NCBI GenBank assembly: GCA_963835955.1
Contig: CAWIHZ010000014.1
Span: 62,001-126,000, forward strand
Source of the DNA: Roseiarcus sp963835955
Lineage (GTDB): Bacteria > Pseudomonadota > Alphaproteobacteria > Rhizobiales > Beijerinckiaceae
Reading direction: 5' to 3'
DNA length: 64,000 bases
Shown: piece by piece, positions 54,745-64,000 of the stretch
Layout: every line of letters begins with the position of its first letter
Position numbering within the stretch: position 1 is the stretch's first letter
Program-made: the position numbers and the translations under genes
Notes under the pieces: generated by a model
Told to the model about the DNA's origin: nothing
What the model saw: the letters and a program-made list of their open reading frames with translations, nothing else
Databases searched by the model: none

Positions 54745-56270
54745 CCGACAACGACGATCCGTTCGGCCGTTCGGACCGAACCATCATCCGGCCGAATCCC
54801 GGCGGGCGGCGGCCGGCCGCCGCGCCGGCGCCCCCGAATCCGCCCGGCGCCTTTCCTCCGAGCCCCGGCGGCGCGCCCCCGGCCTCGACCCCGACGCCCC
54901 CGGTCAGCTACCCGGCGCCTCCCTATCCCGCGGCGCCTTCGCCCTATGTCCCGCCCGCGCCCCCCGCCCAGCCCAACTGGGACGCGTGGATGACGCCGCA
55001 GCCCGCCAGTCCCTACCTGCAGGCGGGCGCGCAGCCCCTGCCGATGACGCCGGCGCCGACCTCGCCGCATGTCTCGGCCGACCTGGTGACGGTGAGCTCG
55101 AATCCGCTGATGCGCGCCGCCGCCTCGCTGCTGCTGATGCTGGGACGGCTGCGGGCGTCGCTGGCGCGGGCAGGCACGGGCCAGCTGATGGATCAGGTCG
55201 CCCAGGCGATCCAGCAGTTCGAGGCCGACGCGCGCGCGGCCGGGGCCCCGGCCGACCAGGTCGCGAGCGCGAAATACGCGCTTGCGGCGACCGCCGACGA
55301 CATCGTGCAGAATCTGCCGACCGACGACCGCCAGATCTGGACCCAGTACAGCATGCTGGTGCGCTTCTTCGGCGAGCGGACCGGGGGGGTGAAGTTCTTC
55401 CAGGAGCTCGAACGCGCCAAGCAGAACCCGGCGGTCAATCTCGGCCTGCTCGAAGTTTATCACGCCTGCCTGTGTCTCGGCTTCGAGGGCGTCTACCGCA
55501 CCGCCGGCGGCGCCGGCGCGCTGCAGGGCGTCCGCCGCGATCTCTACGAGACGATCCGGCGGGCCCAGCCGAAGACGATCGAGGATCTCTCGCCGCACTG
55601 GCGCGGCCAGACCATCGCGCTCGCTGGCAGCCGCTTTCAAGCGCCGGTCTGGTCGGTCGCGGCGCTGGCCGGGGTCATCCTGCTCGGCGCCTATATCGTC
55701 CTGCGCAATCTCCTCAGCGGCCAGGCCGAGGCGCTCGCGCTCAAGATGGCTCAGGCGCATCCCGCTTCGCCGGTCGTCATCGCCCGTCCGGTCCCGGTCA
55801 AGCCGCCCCCGGACGCGCTCCCCAGGGTCTCGACCCAGCTCGAGCGCATCCGCGCCGCGCTCGCCAAAGAGATTCTGGCGGGCAAGGTCAGCGCCGACCA
55901 GACCGCGACCACGATCTACGTCCGGATCGGCTCGCTGGTGCTGTTCCCCTCGGGCGGGGCGCAGGTCAACAGCTCGTTTGCGCCGATCGCCAAAAAGATC
56001 GCGGCCGCGCTCGACAAGGAGCCCGGCGCGATTCGCATCGACGGCTATACCGACAGCGATCCGATCCACACCATCGCCTTCCCGTCGAACTTCGAACTCT
56101 CGGAAGCGCGCGCGCGATCGGTCGCGGCGATGATGAAGAAGGAGCTCGCCCATCCGGAAAGGGTCACGGTTTTCGGCAAGGGCGACAGCGATCCCGTCGC
56201 CCCCAACGACACCGAACAGAACAAGTCGAAGAACCGTCGGGTGGAGATTTCCATCCCCCGCGCCGACTGA
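54741..56270 (+). CDS. tssL: type VI secretion TssL with C-terminal OmpA domain
   Basis: An inner-membrane protein of 509 residues, the extended TssL form. Residues 1-110 are a Pro-rich cytoplasmic extension. The DotU/IcmH domain is about 115-300: SNPLMRAAASLLLMLGRLRA, KYALAATADDIVQNLPTDDR, WTQYSMLVRFFGERTGGVKF and LEVYHACLCLGFEGVYRTA. One transmembrane helix follows (WSVAALAGVILLGAYIVL). The periplasmic OmpA domain is about 390-509 (IRIDGYTDSDPIHTIAFPSN, NKSKNRRVEISIPRAD) and binds peptidoglycan. Overlaps tssK by 4 bp. Confidence 0.95.
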   Translation: MTDNDDPFGRSDRTIIRPNPGGRRPAAAPAPPNPPGAFPPSPGGAPPASTPTPPVSYPAPPYPAAPSPYVPPAPPAQPNWDAWMTPQPASPYLQAGAQPLPMTPAPTSPHVSADLVTVSSNPLMRAAASLLLMLGRLRASLARAGTGQLMDQVAQAIQQFEADARAAGAPADQVASAKYALAATADDIVQNLPTDDRQIWTQYSMLVRFFGERTGGVKFFQELERAKQNPAVNLGLLEVYHACLCLGFEGVYRTAGGAGALQGVRRDLYETIRRAQPKTIEDLSPHWRGQTIALAGSRFQAPVWSVAALAGVILLGAYIVLRNLLSGQAEALALKMAQAHPASPVVIARPVPVKPPPDALPRVSTQLERIRAALAKEILAGKVSADQTATTIYVRIGSLVLFPSGGAQVNSSFAPIAKKIAAALDKEPGAIRIDGYTDSDPIHTIAFPSNFELSEARARSVAAMMKKELAHPERVTVFGKGDSDPVAPNDTEQNKSKNRRVEISIPRAD

Positions 56271-56318
56271 GCGGGACCAACCGAAGTCCCGCAGTCGAGA
56301 TAAGGAGCGTCCGTTTCG

Positions 56319-59300
56319 ATGACGATCGTCGCCTGGCTCTGGATCGCGCTCAGCGTTGTCGCCGCGCTCGTTCTGTCGGCGTTGATTTGGGTCGCCGGTC
56401 CTCTGGTCTCGATCGGCGAGGCGCAGCCGTTCGAAAGCGTCTGGGTGCGTCTGGCCCTCATCCTCCTGATCCTGCTGATCGTCGGCGGCACGATCGCCTG
56501 GCGCGTCATCGCCCGCCGCCGGGCCGCGGCGGCGATCGAAAAGGCGATGACGGCGCCGGTCGAGGAGGAAAGCGACGCGCCGATCCTGAAGGAGAAGATG
56601 GAAGACGCGCTCGCGACGCTGAAGCGCGCCGGAAAGTCGAGCGCCGGCGCCCTCTACGATCTGCCATGGTATCTCATCATCGGACCGCCCGGCGCGGGCA
56701 AGACGACGGCGCTGATCAATTCGGGATTGAAGTTTCCGCTCGCCGACGACGGCGCGGCCAAGGCGATTCAGGGCGTCGGCGGCACGCGCTATTGCGACTG
56801 GTGGTTCACCGACGCGGCCGTGCTCATCGACACCGCCGGCCGCTATACGACCCAGGATTCCGACGCCAAGGTCGACCGCAGGAGCTGGCTCGCGTTTCTC
56901 GACATGCTGCGCAAGAACCGCCCGCGCCAGCCGATCAACGGGGTCATCATCGCGATCAGCATCGCCGACGTGCTCGGACTCTCGGCCGCCGAGTTCGGCC
57001 GCTCACGCCGACGCCATTCGCAAACGTCTGGCCGAATTGCATGAAGAGCTGAAGGTCGACTTCCCGGTCTATGCGGTCTTCACCAAAATGGATCTGATCG
57101 TCGGCTTCACCCAATATTTCGCCGATCTCGACGAAGCCAGGCGTCAGGCCGTGTGGGGCGCGACGTTCCAGACCGCCGACAAGAAGGCCAACAACGTCGG
57201 CAAGGCGCCGGAGGAGATGGATCTCCTGATCCAGCGCATCTCGGAAAGAATGCCCGAGCGCCTGCAGGAGGAGCCGGACCTGCGTTCACGCGCGATTCTG
57301 TTCGGATTGCCGGCCCAGCTCGGCGCGATCCGCAAGCCGATCGCCGATTTCCTCAACCGAATCTTCGAGCCGACCCGCTACCAGACGACGGCGACGTTGC
57401 GCGGCTTCTATTTCACCTCGGGCACCCAGGAAGGCACGCCGTTCGACGCGGTCATCGGCGCGCTGCAAAGAAGCTATGGCGTCGAGAGCGCCGGCGCGTC
57501 GCCCTTCTCCGGAACCGGCAAGAGCTACTTCCTGCACGACCTGCTCGCCAAGGTGGTGTTCGGCGAGGCGGGGTGGGTGTCGACCAACATCGCCGCGGTG
57601 CGGCGCTCGATCGCGCTGCGCGCTGCGGCCTTCACATTGATCGGCCTCGCCACCGCCTGCGTGCTCGGCCTGTGGTGGATGAGCTACACGAGAAACGCGG
57701 CGGTGATCGCGGCGACCAATCGCGCGGTCGACGACTACATCGCGGCCGCCGGCCCGCTGATCAAGCAGAACACCGTCGCCGACCCGAACCTGCTGCCGAT
57801 CTACGAACTCATCGGCGCATTGCCTAATCTGCCGGTCGGCTACGCGCGCCGCAACGACCCGACTCCCGTCAGCCAGACCTTCGGCCTCAGCGAGCGCTCG
57901 CGGCTGCAGGACGCCTCGGACGACATGTATCAGCAGGCGCTTGAACGGCTGATGCGGCCGAGGCTGATCCTGTCCCTGGAGCAGCAAATCCAGAAGAACA
58001 TCGACGATCCGAATTTCGTCTACGAGGCGCTGAAGGTCTATCTGATGCTCGGCGGCAAGGCGCCGAGGGTCGACAAGAACCTGATCGTCTCCTGGTTCAC
58101 GCGCGACTGGGAGGAGCGCGCCTTCCCCGGCGCGCCCTATGCGCAGGGCCGGGCGCTGCTCAAAGCCCATCTCGAGGCGATGCTCGACATGGATTCCGGC
58201 GGGGCGGCCAAGGTCGCGCTCAACGGCCCGCTGGTCGAAAAGGCGCAGGCGACCCTGGCGCGCATGCGCGTCTCCGAGCGCGCCTACACGCTGCTGAAGT
58301 CCGAGGCCCACAACGAGGGGCTCGAGGACTGGGTCGCTTCAGAGCGCGGCGGGCCCGACATGGCGCTGGTGTTCGAGACGGCGAACGGCGCGAGTCTCGA
58401 CACCGTGCGAGTGCCCGGATTCCTCACTTACGAGGGATTCTACGCCGCACTGCTCGATCGCATGCCCACCATCGCCGACAGGCTGCAAAAAGACAACTGG
58501 GTGCTTGGCGCCTCGGGCGACCAGGGCGCGGTCAAGCAGCAATACGCGAGCCTGTTTCCTGACATTCTGAGCCTCTACGGCGCGGATTTCCTCAGCGCCT
58601 GGACCGCCGCGCTCAACAATTTGCAACTGCGGCCGCTGCTCAAGGACAAACCGAAATATCTCAGACTGAGCGCGGCCTCGGCGCCGACGTCGCCGATCCT
58701 CCAGATCTTCGAATCGGTTCGCGACGAAACCGCGTTGACGCGCGAGCGCCCGAAGCCGCCGCAGGCCGGCGGAGCGGCGGCCGCTCAAGCCAAACAGGAC
58801 CTGGCGCGGGCAGCGAGCGCGCGGCTCGGCTACGCGGCGCGCGAGGCGGTCGATCTGGCGATGAAGTCGCAGCGCAAGGCCGGCGAGCCGCCGCCGGAAG
58901 TTCCCGGCGCCGCAATTGAAGCCAATTTCAAGCCGTTCGAGATCCTGGTCGACGGCCAGCCGGGCACGCGGCCGATCGATGCGCTGCTGGCCAATCTCAA
59001 CGAGCTTTATCATCAGCTGGTCCTGGCGGCGGAAAACCCCGCCCAGGCCAAGCAGGCGCTCGACCAGGTCGAGGTTCAGGTGGCGAGCCTCAGATCGAAT
59101 GTGACGCGGCTTCCCCAACCGCTCGCCGGATGGATGGACAAGGTCGCAAAGGACGCCGCAGGCGACGCCAACACCAGTTCGGTCGCGCAAATTTCCGAAT
59201 CGATGGCTCAGGACGTCACCGGGCCGTGCCAACAGATCGTCAACGGCCGCTATCCGTTCGCCAGGAGCGAACGCGACGTGCCGATGGGGGATTTCGCGAG

Positions 59301-59880
59301 AATTTTCGCGCCCGGCGGCGTGATCGACCGGTTCTTTTCGGCCAATCTCGAGCCGCTGGTCAATCGGAACGGAAAGACCTGGACCTGGCGGCCCAACCCG
59401 AACCTGACCCGCAAGCTGTCGGATGCGACCCTGCACGAATTCCAGCGGGCGGCGGAAATCCGCGACGCGTTCTTCCCGACCGGCGGCAGCGCGCCGAACC
59501 TCACCCTCGAGGTGAAGCCGCTGACCTTGAGCGCCGACGCCCAGACCGCCACGCTTTCGATCAACGGCTCCAACGTCGTCGCCCAGCAGGGCGTCAACGC
59601 CCCAGCGAACGTGCAATGGCCGGGCGCAGGGGCCGGCGCGGCCTCGATCGTCATGGCCCCCGACATGCCGGACCGCAAGTCCAATCTGGAGCGCAGCGGC
59701 CCCTGGGCGCTTTTCAGGCTCGTCGACGCGGGCTCGCCGCCGATCCGGGCCGGCAACGCGGTCAAGGTCAGCTTCGTCGTCGGCGGACGCGAAGTCTCCT
59801 ACCAGTTTTCTTCCGCTTCGCTCGTCAACCCCCTCAGCATGTCCTCGCTGCGGCAGTTCAAGTGTCCCAACGGATTGTGA
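56319..59880 (+). CDS. tssM: type VI secretion TssM (IcmF), disrupted by a +1 frameshift
   Basis: TssM spans the inner membrane and periplasm and forms the channel of the T6SS membrane complex. About 1,186 codons. N terminus: two helices (residues 3-28 and 43-60), then Walker A GPPGAGKTT (122-130) and LIDTAGRYTTQDSD. The cytoplasmic domain is broken at about 56994: one frame ends after LSAAEFGR, the other resumes as AHADAIRKRLAELHEELKVD. The 3,562-nt total equals 3 x 1187 + 1, so one surplus base (perhaps one T of GAGTTCGG) accounts for it. The rest (third helix near 57630, then the periplasmic region to CPNGL) is intact. Confidence 0.93.
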
Positions 59881-59886
59881 GGCCCG

Positions 59887-60594
59887 ATGTCGGCGGGGTT
59901 TTTCGGCAAGCTGCCAGCCAAAAGGGACTTCGTGGCCGTCAACGCCGGACGCCGGTTTCTCGAGGTCTGGGAGGCCTGGCTCCAGGCGGGCGTGGCGACG
60001 TCGAGGCAATTGCTGGGCGCCGGGTGGAGCGACGCCTACAACCGTGCGCCGATCTGGCGCTTCTGGCTCGGGGCGGACTTTTGCGGCGAGGCGATGATCG
60101 GCGCCTTCGCGCCGTCGGTCGACGGCGTCGGGCGCTCGTTTCCGCTCGCCGTATTCGTCGGCGAAGGTCAGGAATCGCTGCCGCCGCCCGAACTCGACGT
60201 CAATGAAGAGTGGTTTGAAGCGGCCGAGGCCATACTGCTCGACGCGCTGGAGCCCGGAGTGTCGCTGGAGGCGATCGCCCGCAAGGTCGCGGCAATGCCG
60301 GCGCCCTCGCTGCAGTCGCGGGCGGGCGAGGTCGCCGATCTCGAGGAACTGCCGGAAGGAGGGGTGCTCATTCGCGGCGTCGATCGGCGCTTGTCGCTCG
60401 CCTTTCTCGCCGCGCGACGCTTCGGTCATCGCCGCATCTTCGCCTCGCAGTCGTTCTGGTGGACGATCGGCGGCGAAGGGTTCCCCTCGCTCGCCCTTTC
60501 GCTCGTCGGCCTGCCGCCGCCCACGCGCTTCGCCGACATGCTGACGGGCGCATTCGCCAGCGGGCGCGCGACGGTGGAAGGGGGCGCCGGGTGA
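59887..60594 (+). CDS. tagF: type VI secretion-associated protein TagF
   Basis: A 235-residue TagF (ImpM-type) protein that represses T6SS assembly post-translationally in characterised systems, by binding Fha1. Family start: GFFGKLPAKRDFVAVNAGRR, then FLEVWEAWLQAGVATSRQLL, YNRAPIWRFWLGADFCGEAM and GAFAPSVDGVGRSFPLAVFV. It lies 6 bp after tssM. Its stop overlaps the GTG start of the phosphatase gene (GTGA), as in tagF-pppA fusions and pairs elsewhere, tying them functionally. Confidence 0.94.
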   Translation: MSAGFFGKLPAKRDFVAVNAGRRFLEVWEAWLQAGVATSRQLLGAGWSDAYNRAPIWRFWLGADFCGEAMIGAFAPSVDGVGRSFPLAVFVGEGQESLPPPELDVNEEWFEAAEAILLDALEPGVSLEAIARKVAAMPAPSLQSRAGEVADLEELPEGGVLIRGVDRRLSLAFLAARRFGHRRIFASQSFWWTIGGEGFPSLALSLVGLPPPTRFADMLTGAFASGRATVEGGAG

Positions 60595-61382
60595 CGAGCG
60601 CATTCGCGTTCCGCACCGCGATCGTCAGCCATGTCGGGCTGGCGCGCAAACTCAATGAGGACGGCGTGATCGCCAGGCCGGAGATTGGTCTTTGGGCGGT
60701 CGCCGACGGCATGGGCGGCCATGGCGGGGGCGATGTCGCGAGCCGCGCCGTCGTCGAGGCCTTGCAGTCGCTGGCGCCGCAGCCGTCCGCTTCGGATCTG
60801 CTCGGCGCCTTCGAACGGTGCGTCATCAGCGTCAACGCCGAATTGCGGGCGCTCGCGCGCTCGCGCGGGACAGCGCTCATGGGCACGACATTGGCCGCGC
60901 TAATGGTCCACGGAGCGCATTTCGCCTGCGTCTGGTGCGGCGACAGCCGTGTCTATCTGCGTCGAGGGACCGAGCTTTCGCAGGTTTCACGCGATCATTC
61001 CGAGGTGCAGGAACTGATCGAGCGCGGCGTGCTCGACAAGGAGGAGGCGCGGATCTGGCCGCGGCGCAACGTGGTCACGCGCGCGCTCGGGGTCGCCGAT
61101 CAGGCCGAACTCGAAATCGTCGACGGCCCTGCTTACGCCGGCGACCGGTTCCTGTTGTGCAGCGACGGATTGACGGTCCATCTGGCCGACGGTGAAATCG
61201 CGATCCTGCTCGCCGCCGACGATCCGCAGAAGGCTCTCGACGACCTGCTGGCGCTGACATTGCAACGGGGCGCCAGCGACAATGTCTCGCTCGTCATCGT
61301 CGACTTCGAGACCGATGGCCGCGTCGCGCGCCCCGACGGCGCGCCGCGGCCCAAAATCGCGGCGCCGGACACGGAAGGATGA
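60591..61382 (+). CDS. pppA: PP2C-type serine/threonine phosphatase PppA of T6SS
   Basis: A 263-residue PPM-family phosphatase. It has the metal and catalytic motifs VGLARKLNEDGVIARPEIGL, WAVADGMGGHGGGDVAS, TLAALMVHGAHFACVWCGDS, RDHSEVQELIERGVL and FLLCSDGLTVHLADGEI, GASDNVSLVIVDFE. PppA removes phosphate from the FHA protein to reset T6SS activation. GTG 60591 is chosen by its 4-bp overlap with tagF and its fit to the family start. The partner kinase PpkA is not in the window. Confidence 0.94.
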   Translation: MTSAFAFRTAIVSHVGLARKLNEDGVIARPEIGLWAVADGMGGHGGGDVASRAVVEALQSLAPQPSASDLLGAFERCVISVNAELRALARSRGTALMGTTLAALMVHGAHFACVWCGDSRVYLRRGTELSQVSRDHSEVQELIERGVLDKEEARIWPRRNVVTRALGVADQAELEIVDGPAYAGDRFLLCSDGLTVHLADGEIAILLAADDPQKALDDLLALTLQRGASDNVSLVIVDFETDGRVARPDGAPRPKIAAPDTEG

Positions 61383-61421
61383 GCCCCGCGCCGGAGCGTG
61401 CCGCGGCTTTGCGGAACCGGC

Positions 61422-61479
61422 CCTCATCCCAACCCATCTCCCGCTTGCGGGAAAAGCTGGCGCGAAACGCCGGATGAGG
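61422..61479. repeat. short palindromic repeat-like element
   Basis: CCTCATCC (61422-61429) and GGATGAGG (61472-61479) are inverted around an inner hairpin CCCGC-TT-GCGGG (61440-61451). Ends and layout resemble the abundant intergenic palindromic repeats of Hyphomicrobiales (CCTCATCC...GGATGAGG). It lies between convergent genes and could also end transcripts. Confidence 0.6.
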
Positions 61480-61513
61480 TCTATCGGCCGATTCGCCCGG
61501 AACGCGTCCCGAT

Positions 61514-63313
61514 TCAGTTCGCCGCCTCGCCGAGCGCGGCGTCGATAATCGCCTTCGCGGCCGGATAGGCGGCGATTTCGGCGGGCGTGGCGCCTGAACC
61601 CGAGCCGCCGCCGGCGCCGATCGCAACCGGCATGATGTGACTCGGCGACAGCCTCGCCGCCGAAGTCTGAACCTCGGCGCCGAGATGCGGCAATGGGTCG
61701 ACCGCGATTCGGTTGAGGTAATACTCGAAATGCAGGTGCGGCCCGGTCGACAGGCCGGTATTGCCGGAAAGCGCGATGATGTCGCCCTGCTTGACCTCGG
61801 CGCCCGGCTTGATCGAGGCGGGGATTTCCGAGAGATGCGAATAGGAGGTTTCGAACCCGGCGTGCTGGATACGCACGTGATTGCCGAAGCCGGAGACCCA
61901 CCCTGCGATTTCCACTCTGCCGTCCGCGGCCGCGCGCACCGGCGAACCGACCGGGGCCCCGAAGTCGAGTCCCGCGTGCATCCGCAGAATGTGCAGGATC
62001 GGATGGAATCGCATGCCGAACAGCGATGTGACCGGCGCGCCCTTGATCGGCGCGAGAATGCCGTTGACGCTGGTCGCGCCGCTGTTGCCGAGGCTCTCCG
62101 GCGTCGGGGCGCCCTTGCTCTCGCCGGCCTTCGGCTCGAAACAGCGAAAGGCGCCGTCGGACCCCTCGAAGGAATAGCAGTCGACCGCGAGCGCGCCGCC
62201 GCGCAGGCCGACATAGACGATCCTGCCGGCGAGCCGCGCCTTGTCGCGAAAGTCCCGCTCGAACAAGGCCCGCAATGTTTGATCGGCCCGCAGCGGAGAC
62301 TTGAGATCGGTCAGACGGCCGATGAGCTGGATCGCCTCGCGGATGACCGGCTCCGGCATCCCGTTACGCAACCCCGCACTGTAGATTCCGTCGGCGAGGT
62401 TGAAATGCAGCGCCGCGTCGGCCGCCCTGCCGGCCTCCTCGAGCATTCCGGCCGGGATCGTCGGCTCGGCGCCGACGCCATATGCGCCGTCCTCGCCGAG
62501 CGCGATCGTGCCGACATATTCTCCGCTCTCGAACATCGCGAACTGCATCGCCCGATACTCGCCGCTCGGGTCGCGCGCGCCGACCGCGAGGGCGACGCTT
62601 TGCGGCGGCAGGGTCTGGACGTTGAACGCCGCCTTGGCCGCGCTCTCGACCAGGCGCGCGCTCTCCGCCGCAAAGCCGTTCGCGATCAGGAGATCGCCGA
62701 TCTTCTCGGCCACGATCGGCTTGAGGATCGTCTCCTTGAGCTGCGGCGGCCCTTCCATCCCGCCGACGCTGACTTCGAGCTGGCTGCTGTTGGCGGTGGT
62801 CAGAACCAGGTTCTGGGAGTCTTCCGGCGTGTCGGCGCCGCCGTCGTCGTCCGAGCCGGCCTCGATTTGCGCCTGGGTTTCGGTCCCCGCCATTTGCGCC
62901 GAATTCATCGCCAGTTGAGCCGCGAGCGCGTCTGCTTCCTGGCCCGCTTCCGGAAACTTGCCCATATAGCCGCCGCTGGTCGAAGCCAGCGTCGAACTGA
63001 TGTAATAGGCCTCGGCGTCCGTCCTCGGCGCGTCCGCCGCCAGCTTGGCCGGGACGGCGATGCGCAGCTCCTTGGGCGCCGAGACCGGGCCGCGGCGCAC
63101 CAGAACCGGATCGCCTGGCAGGTCGATGATGGTCGAGATCTTGGCCGCCGGCGGTGGCTTGGCCTCGGTCGAGACCGGGCGACTCGGCGCGGTCGCCGCC
63201 GGAGGCTCGCCCGGCGGACGATGGCGGTTCAGACGCCAGCCGATCAGGCCGGCGCAGACAAAAAAAATCGCAAGCGAAATCGCCAGGGCGATCGCGCCGC
63301 CGCGTCGGGTCAT
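61514..63313 (-). CDS. M23-family metallopeptidase, membrane-anchored
   Basis: A 599-residue protein: short cytoplasmic start, one transmembrane helix (AIALAISLAIFFVCAGLIGW), a Pro/Ala linker, a large middle domain (about residues 70-420; family-like ETILKPIVAEKIGDLLIANG), and a C-terminal LytM/M23 domain at about 430-540. The zinc site is complete: His and Asp in RMHAGLDFGAPVGS, and HLHFE near PHLHFEYYLN. Members cleave peptidoglycan cross-links or activate amidases during growth and division. It faces the T6SS genes from the opposite strand; a link to that system is possible but not indicated. Confidence 0.9.
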   Translation of the reverse strand: MTRRGGAIALAISLAIFFVCAGLIGWRLNRHRPPGEPPAATAPSRPVSTEAKPPPAAKISTIIDLPGDPVLVRRGPVSAPKELRIAVPAKLAADAPRTDAEAYYISSTLASTSGGYMGKFPEAGQEADALAAQLAMNSAQMAGTETQAQIEAGSDDDGGADTPEDSQNLVLTTANSSQLEVSVGGMEGPPQLKETILKPIVAEKIGDLLIANGFAAESARLVESAAKAAFNVQTLPPQSVALAVGARDPSGEYRAMQFAMFESGEYVGTIALGEDGAYGVGAEPTIPAGMLEEAGRAADAALHFNLADGIYSAGLRNGMPEPVIREAIQLIGRLTDLKSPLRADQTLRALFERDFRDKARLAGRIVYVGLRGGALAVDCYSFEGSDGAFRCFEPKAGESKGAPTPESLGNSGATSVNGILAPIKGAPVTSLFGMRFHPILHILRMHAGLDFGAPVGSPVRAAADGRVEIAGWVSGFGNHVRIQHAGFETSYSHLSEIPASIKPGAEVKQGDIIALSGNTGLSTGPHLHFEYYLNRIAVDPLPHLGAEVQTSAARLSPSHIMPVAIGAGGGSGSGATPAEIAAYPAAKAIIDAALGEAAN

Positions 63314-63558
63314 CGATTGTTCCCCGCGCCCTGCCCTTCTCTGCGCTTCCGAAGCCTGTTCCCGGCCTAACTCGGAACCGGGGCCGGAGGCAAGACAATC
63401 GAGCGGCGCCGGCGATTTCCCTGTCCGGACGTCATCGCGGCGCGCCAGGGGCTGGTTCGCCGACCTTTGCGGCCGCGCGCGCTTTCGTGTATGCCTTGCC
63501 GCCAGGGATAGACGAAATTATCGGATTTTGGGCGCCGCGAACGCGCGAGGGAGGCCGC

Positions 63559-64000
63559 ATGCGCTCGATCTCGTTTTATGCCCTCGCGCAAGCGACGGCT
63601 ACAGGGCTGCTGGTCGCGCTGCTCGCGGTTGGTCGCGCGGACGCGCAATCGGTTGGCGCGGGCCCCGGGCCCGCGCCTGCTCCCGCTCCCGCTCCCGCGC
63701 CAGCGCCCGCCCCGGCTCCCGCGCCAGCGCCCGCGCCAGCGCCCGCTCCAGCGCCTGCGCCCGCGCCGGCCCCCGCGCCCGCGCCAGCGCCGGCCGGCCA
63801 CGGTCCGGCGATCGAGCGTCACCCATCGCCTCCTCCCGCCGCGTCTTGCGGCGGCCTCAGGCTCGCACAGCCTCCGGCCAGCGAGAGCGCGACCAAGGCG
63901 ATCGCGGAATTGTCGCGGGAGACGCGGAAATATCTTGAAGAATGCGCTTGCGACCAACAGCAATGCGTCGCCGACGCGCTCGATCAATACGCAAAGGCCC
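63559..64000 (+). CDS. exported protein with long Pro-Ala repeat (3' end outside window)
   Basis: At least 147 codons, continuing past the window. The signal peptide is clear (ISFYALAQATATGLLVALLA, cut near ADA-Q). Residues 34-79 are almost pure alternating Pro-Ala (about 21 dipeptides), a rigid cell-wall-spanning spacer type. The following part has Cys residues (AASCGGL, ECACDQQQC) and a charged helix (ATKAIAELSRETRKYLEE). ATG 63559 has GGGAGG 5 bp upstream. Function unknown; the frame stays open to base 64000. Confidence 0.75.
   Translation, partial: MRSISFYALAQATATGLLVALLAVGRADAQSVGAGPGPAPAPAPAPAPAPAPAPAPAPAPAPAPAPAPAPAPAPAPAPAGHGPAIERHPSPPPAASCGGLRLAQPPASESATKAIAELSRETRKYLEECACDQQQCVADALDQYAKA

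Noticed and set aside
54986..57052. 688-codon plus-strand frame across tssL and tssM
   Set aside because: Shifted frame over two clear T6SS genes, Arg/Gly-rich, no motif.

Overview
The window is a GC-rich chromosomal segment that reads as an alphaproteobacterium of the order Hyphomicrobiales, plausibly near Beijerinckiaceae or Methylocystaceae (inference). The signs are a RegB/RegA-type redox two-component pair, an LpoA-like lipoprotein / rsmI / yraN / gshB block, an IalB-family protein, and a tRNA-His with the alphaproteobacterial A73 and no G-1. Most genes are housekeeping or ordinary accessory genes. Three loci carry single-base frameshifts in otherwise intact sequence.

1-14 kb: The left edge holds paaA-paaB-paaC and the first codons of paaD (minus strand), the phenylacetyl-CoA epoxidase operon. 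A small exported protein and a monoacylglycerol-lipase-like hydrolase follow. At 4.05-7.85 kb lies a same-strand cluster of four genes I cannot assign: a cysteine-rich Gly/Ser protein, a small membrane protein, a beta-propeller-like protein and a small exported protein. Next come a Tag-like DNA glycosylase, an LLM flavin oxidoreductase, a ketopentenoate-hydratase-like protein, and an HxlR regulator divergent from a FAD oxidoreductase / TTC38-like TPR gene pair.

14-35 kb: RegA and RegB homologues with an SH3 protein, a 2-hydroxyacid dehydrogenase, the LpoA-like/rsmI/yraN/gshB block, glnD, grpE, a frameshifted alkB and yebC. A looser accessory stretch (27.8-32.7 kb) has small exported or orphan genes, a 21-bp tandem repeat, a radical SAM protein, a LuxI-type autoinducer synthase with no adjacent LuxR, and a LexA/CI-like repressor divergent from two small unknown genes. 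dapE and truA follow, converging and overlapping.

35-50 kb: One giant autotransporter gene (13.6 kb, about 4,500 codons, about 57 Gly-rich repeats, C-terminal beta-barrel) sits 48 bp downstream of an IalB-family gene. A -1 and a +1 frameshift bracket its central 7.8 kb. A PadR regulator with a palindromic operator candidate and a tRNA-His follow.

50-64 kb: A quinone oxidoreductase, then a large structured palindrome, then a type VI secretion block: FHA protein (TagH), TssK, TssL with OmpA domain, TssM (frameshifted), TagF and a PP2C phosphatase (PppA). It holds the membrane-complex and post-translational control genes but no tube, sheath, baseplate or effector genes. The window ends with an M23 metallopeptidase and the start of an exported protein with a long Pro-Ala repeat.
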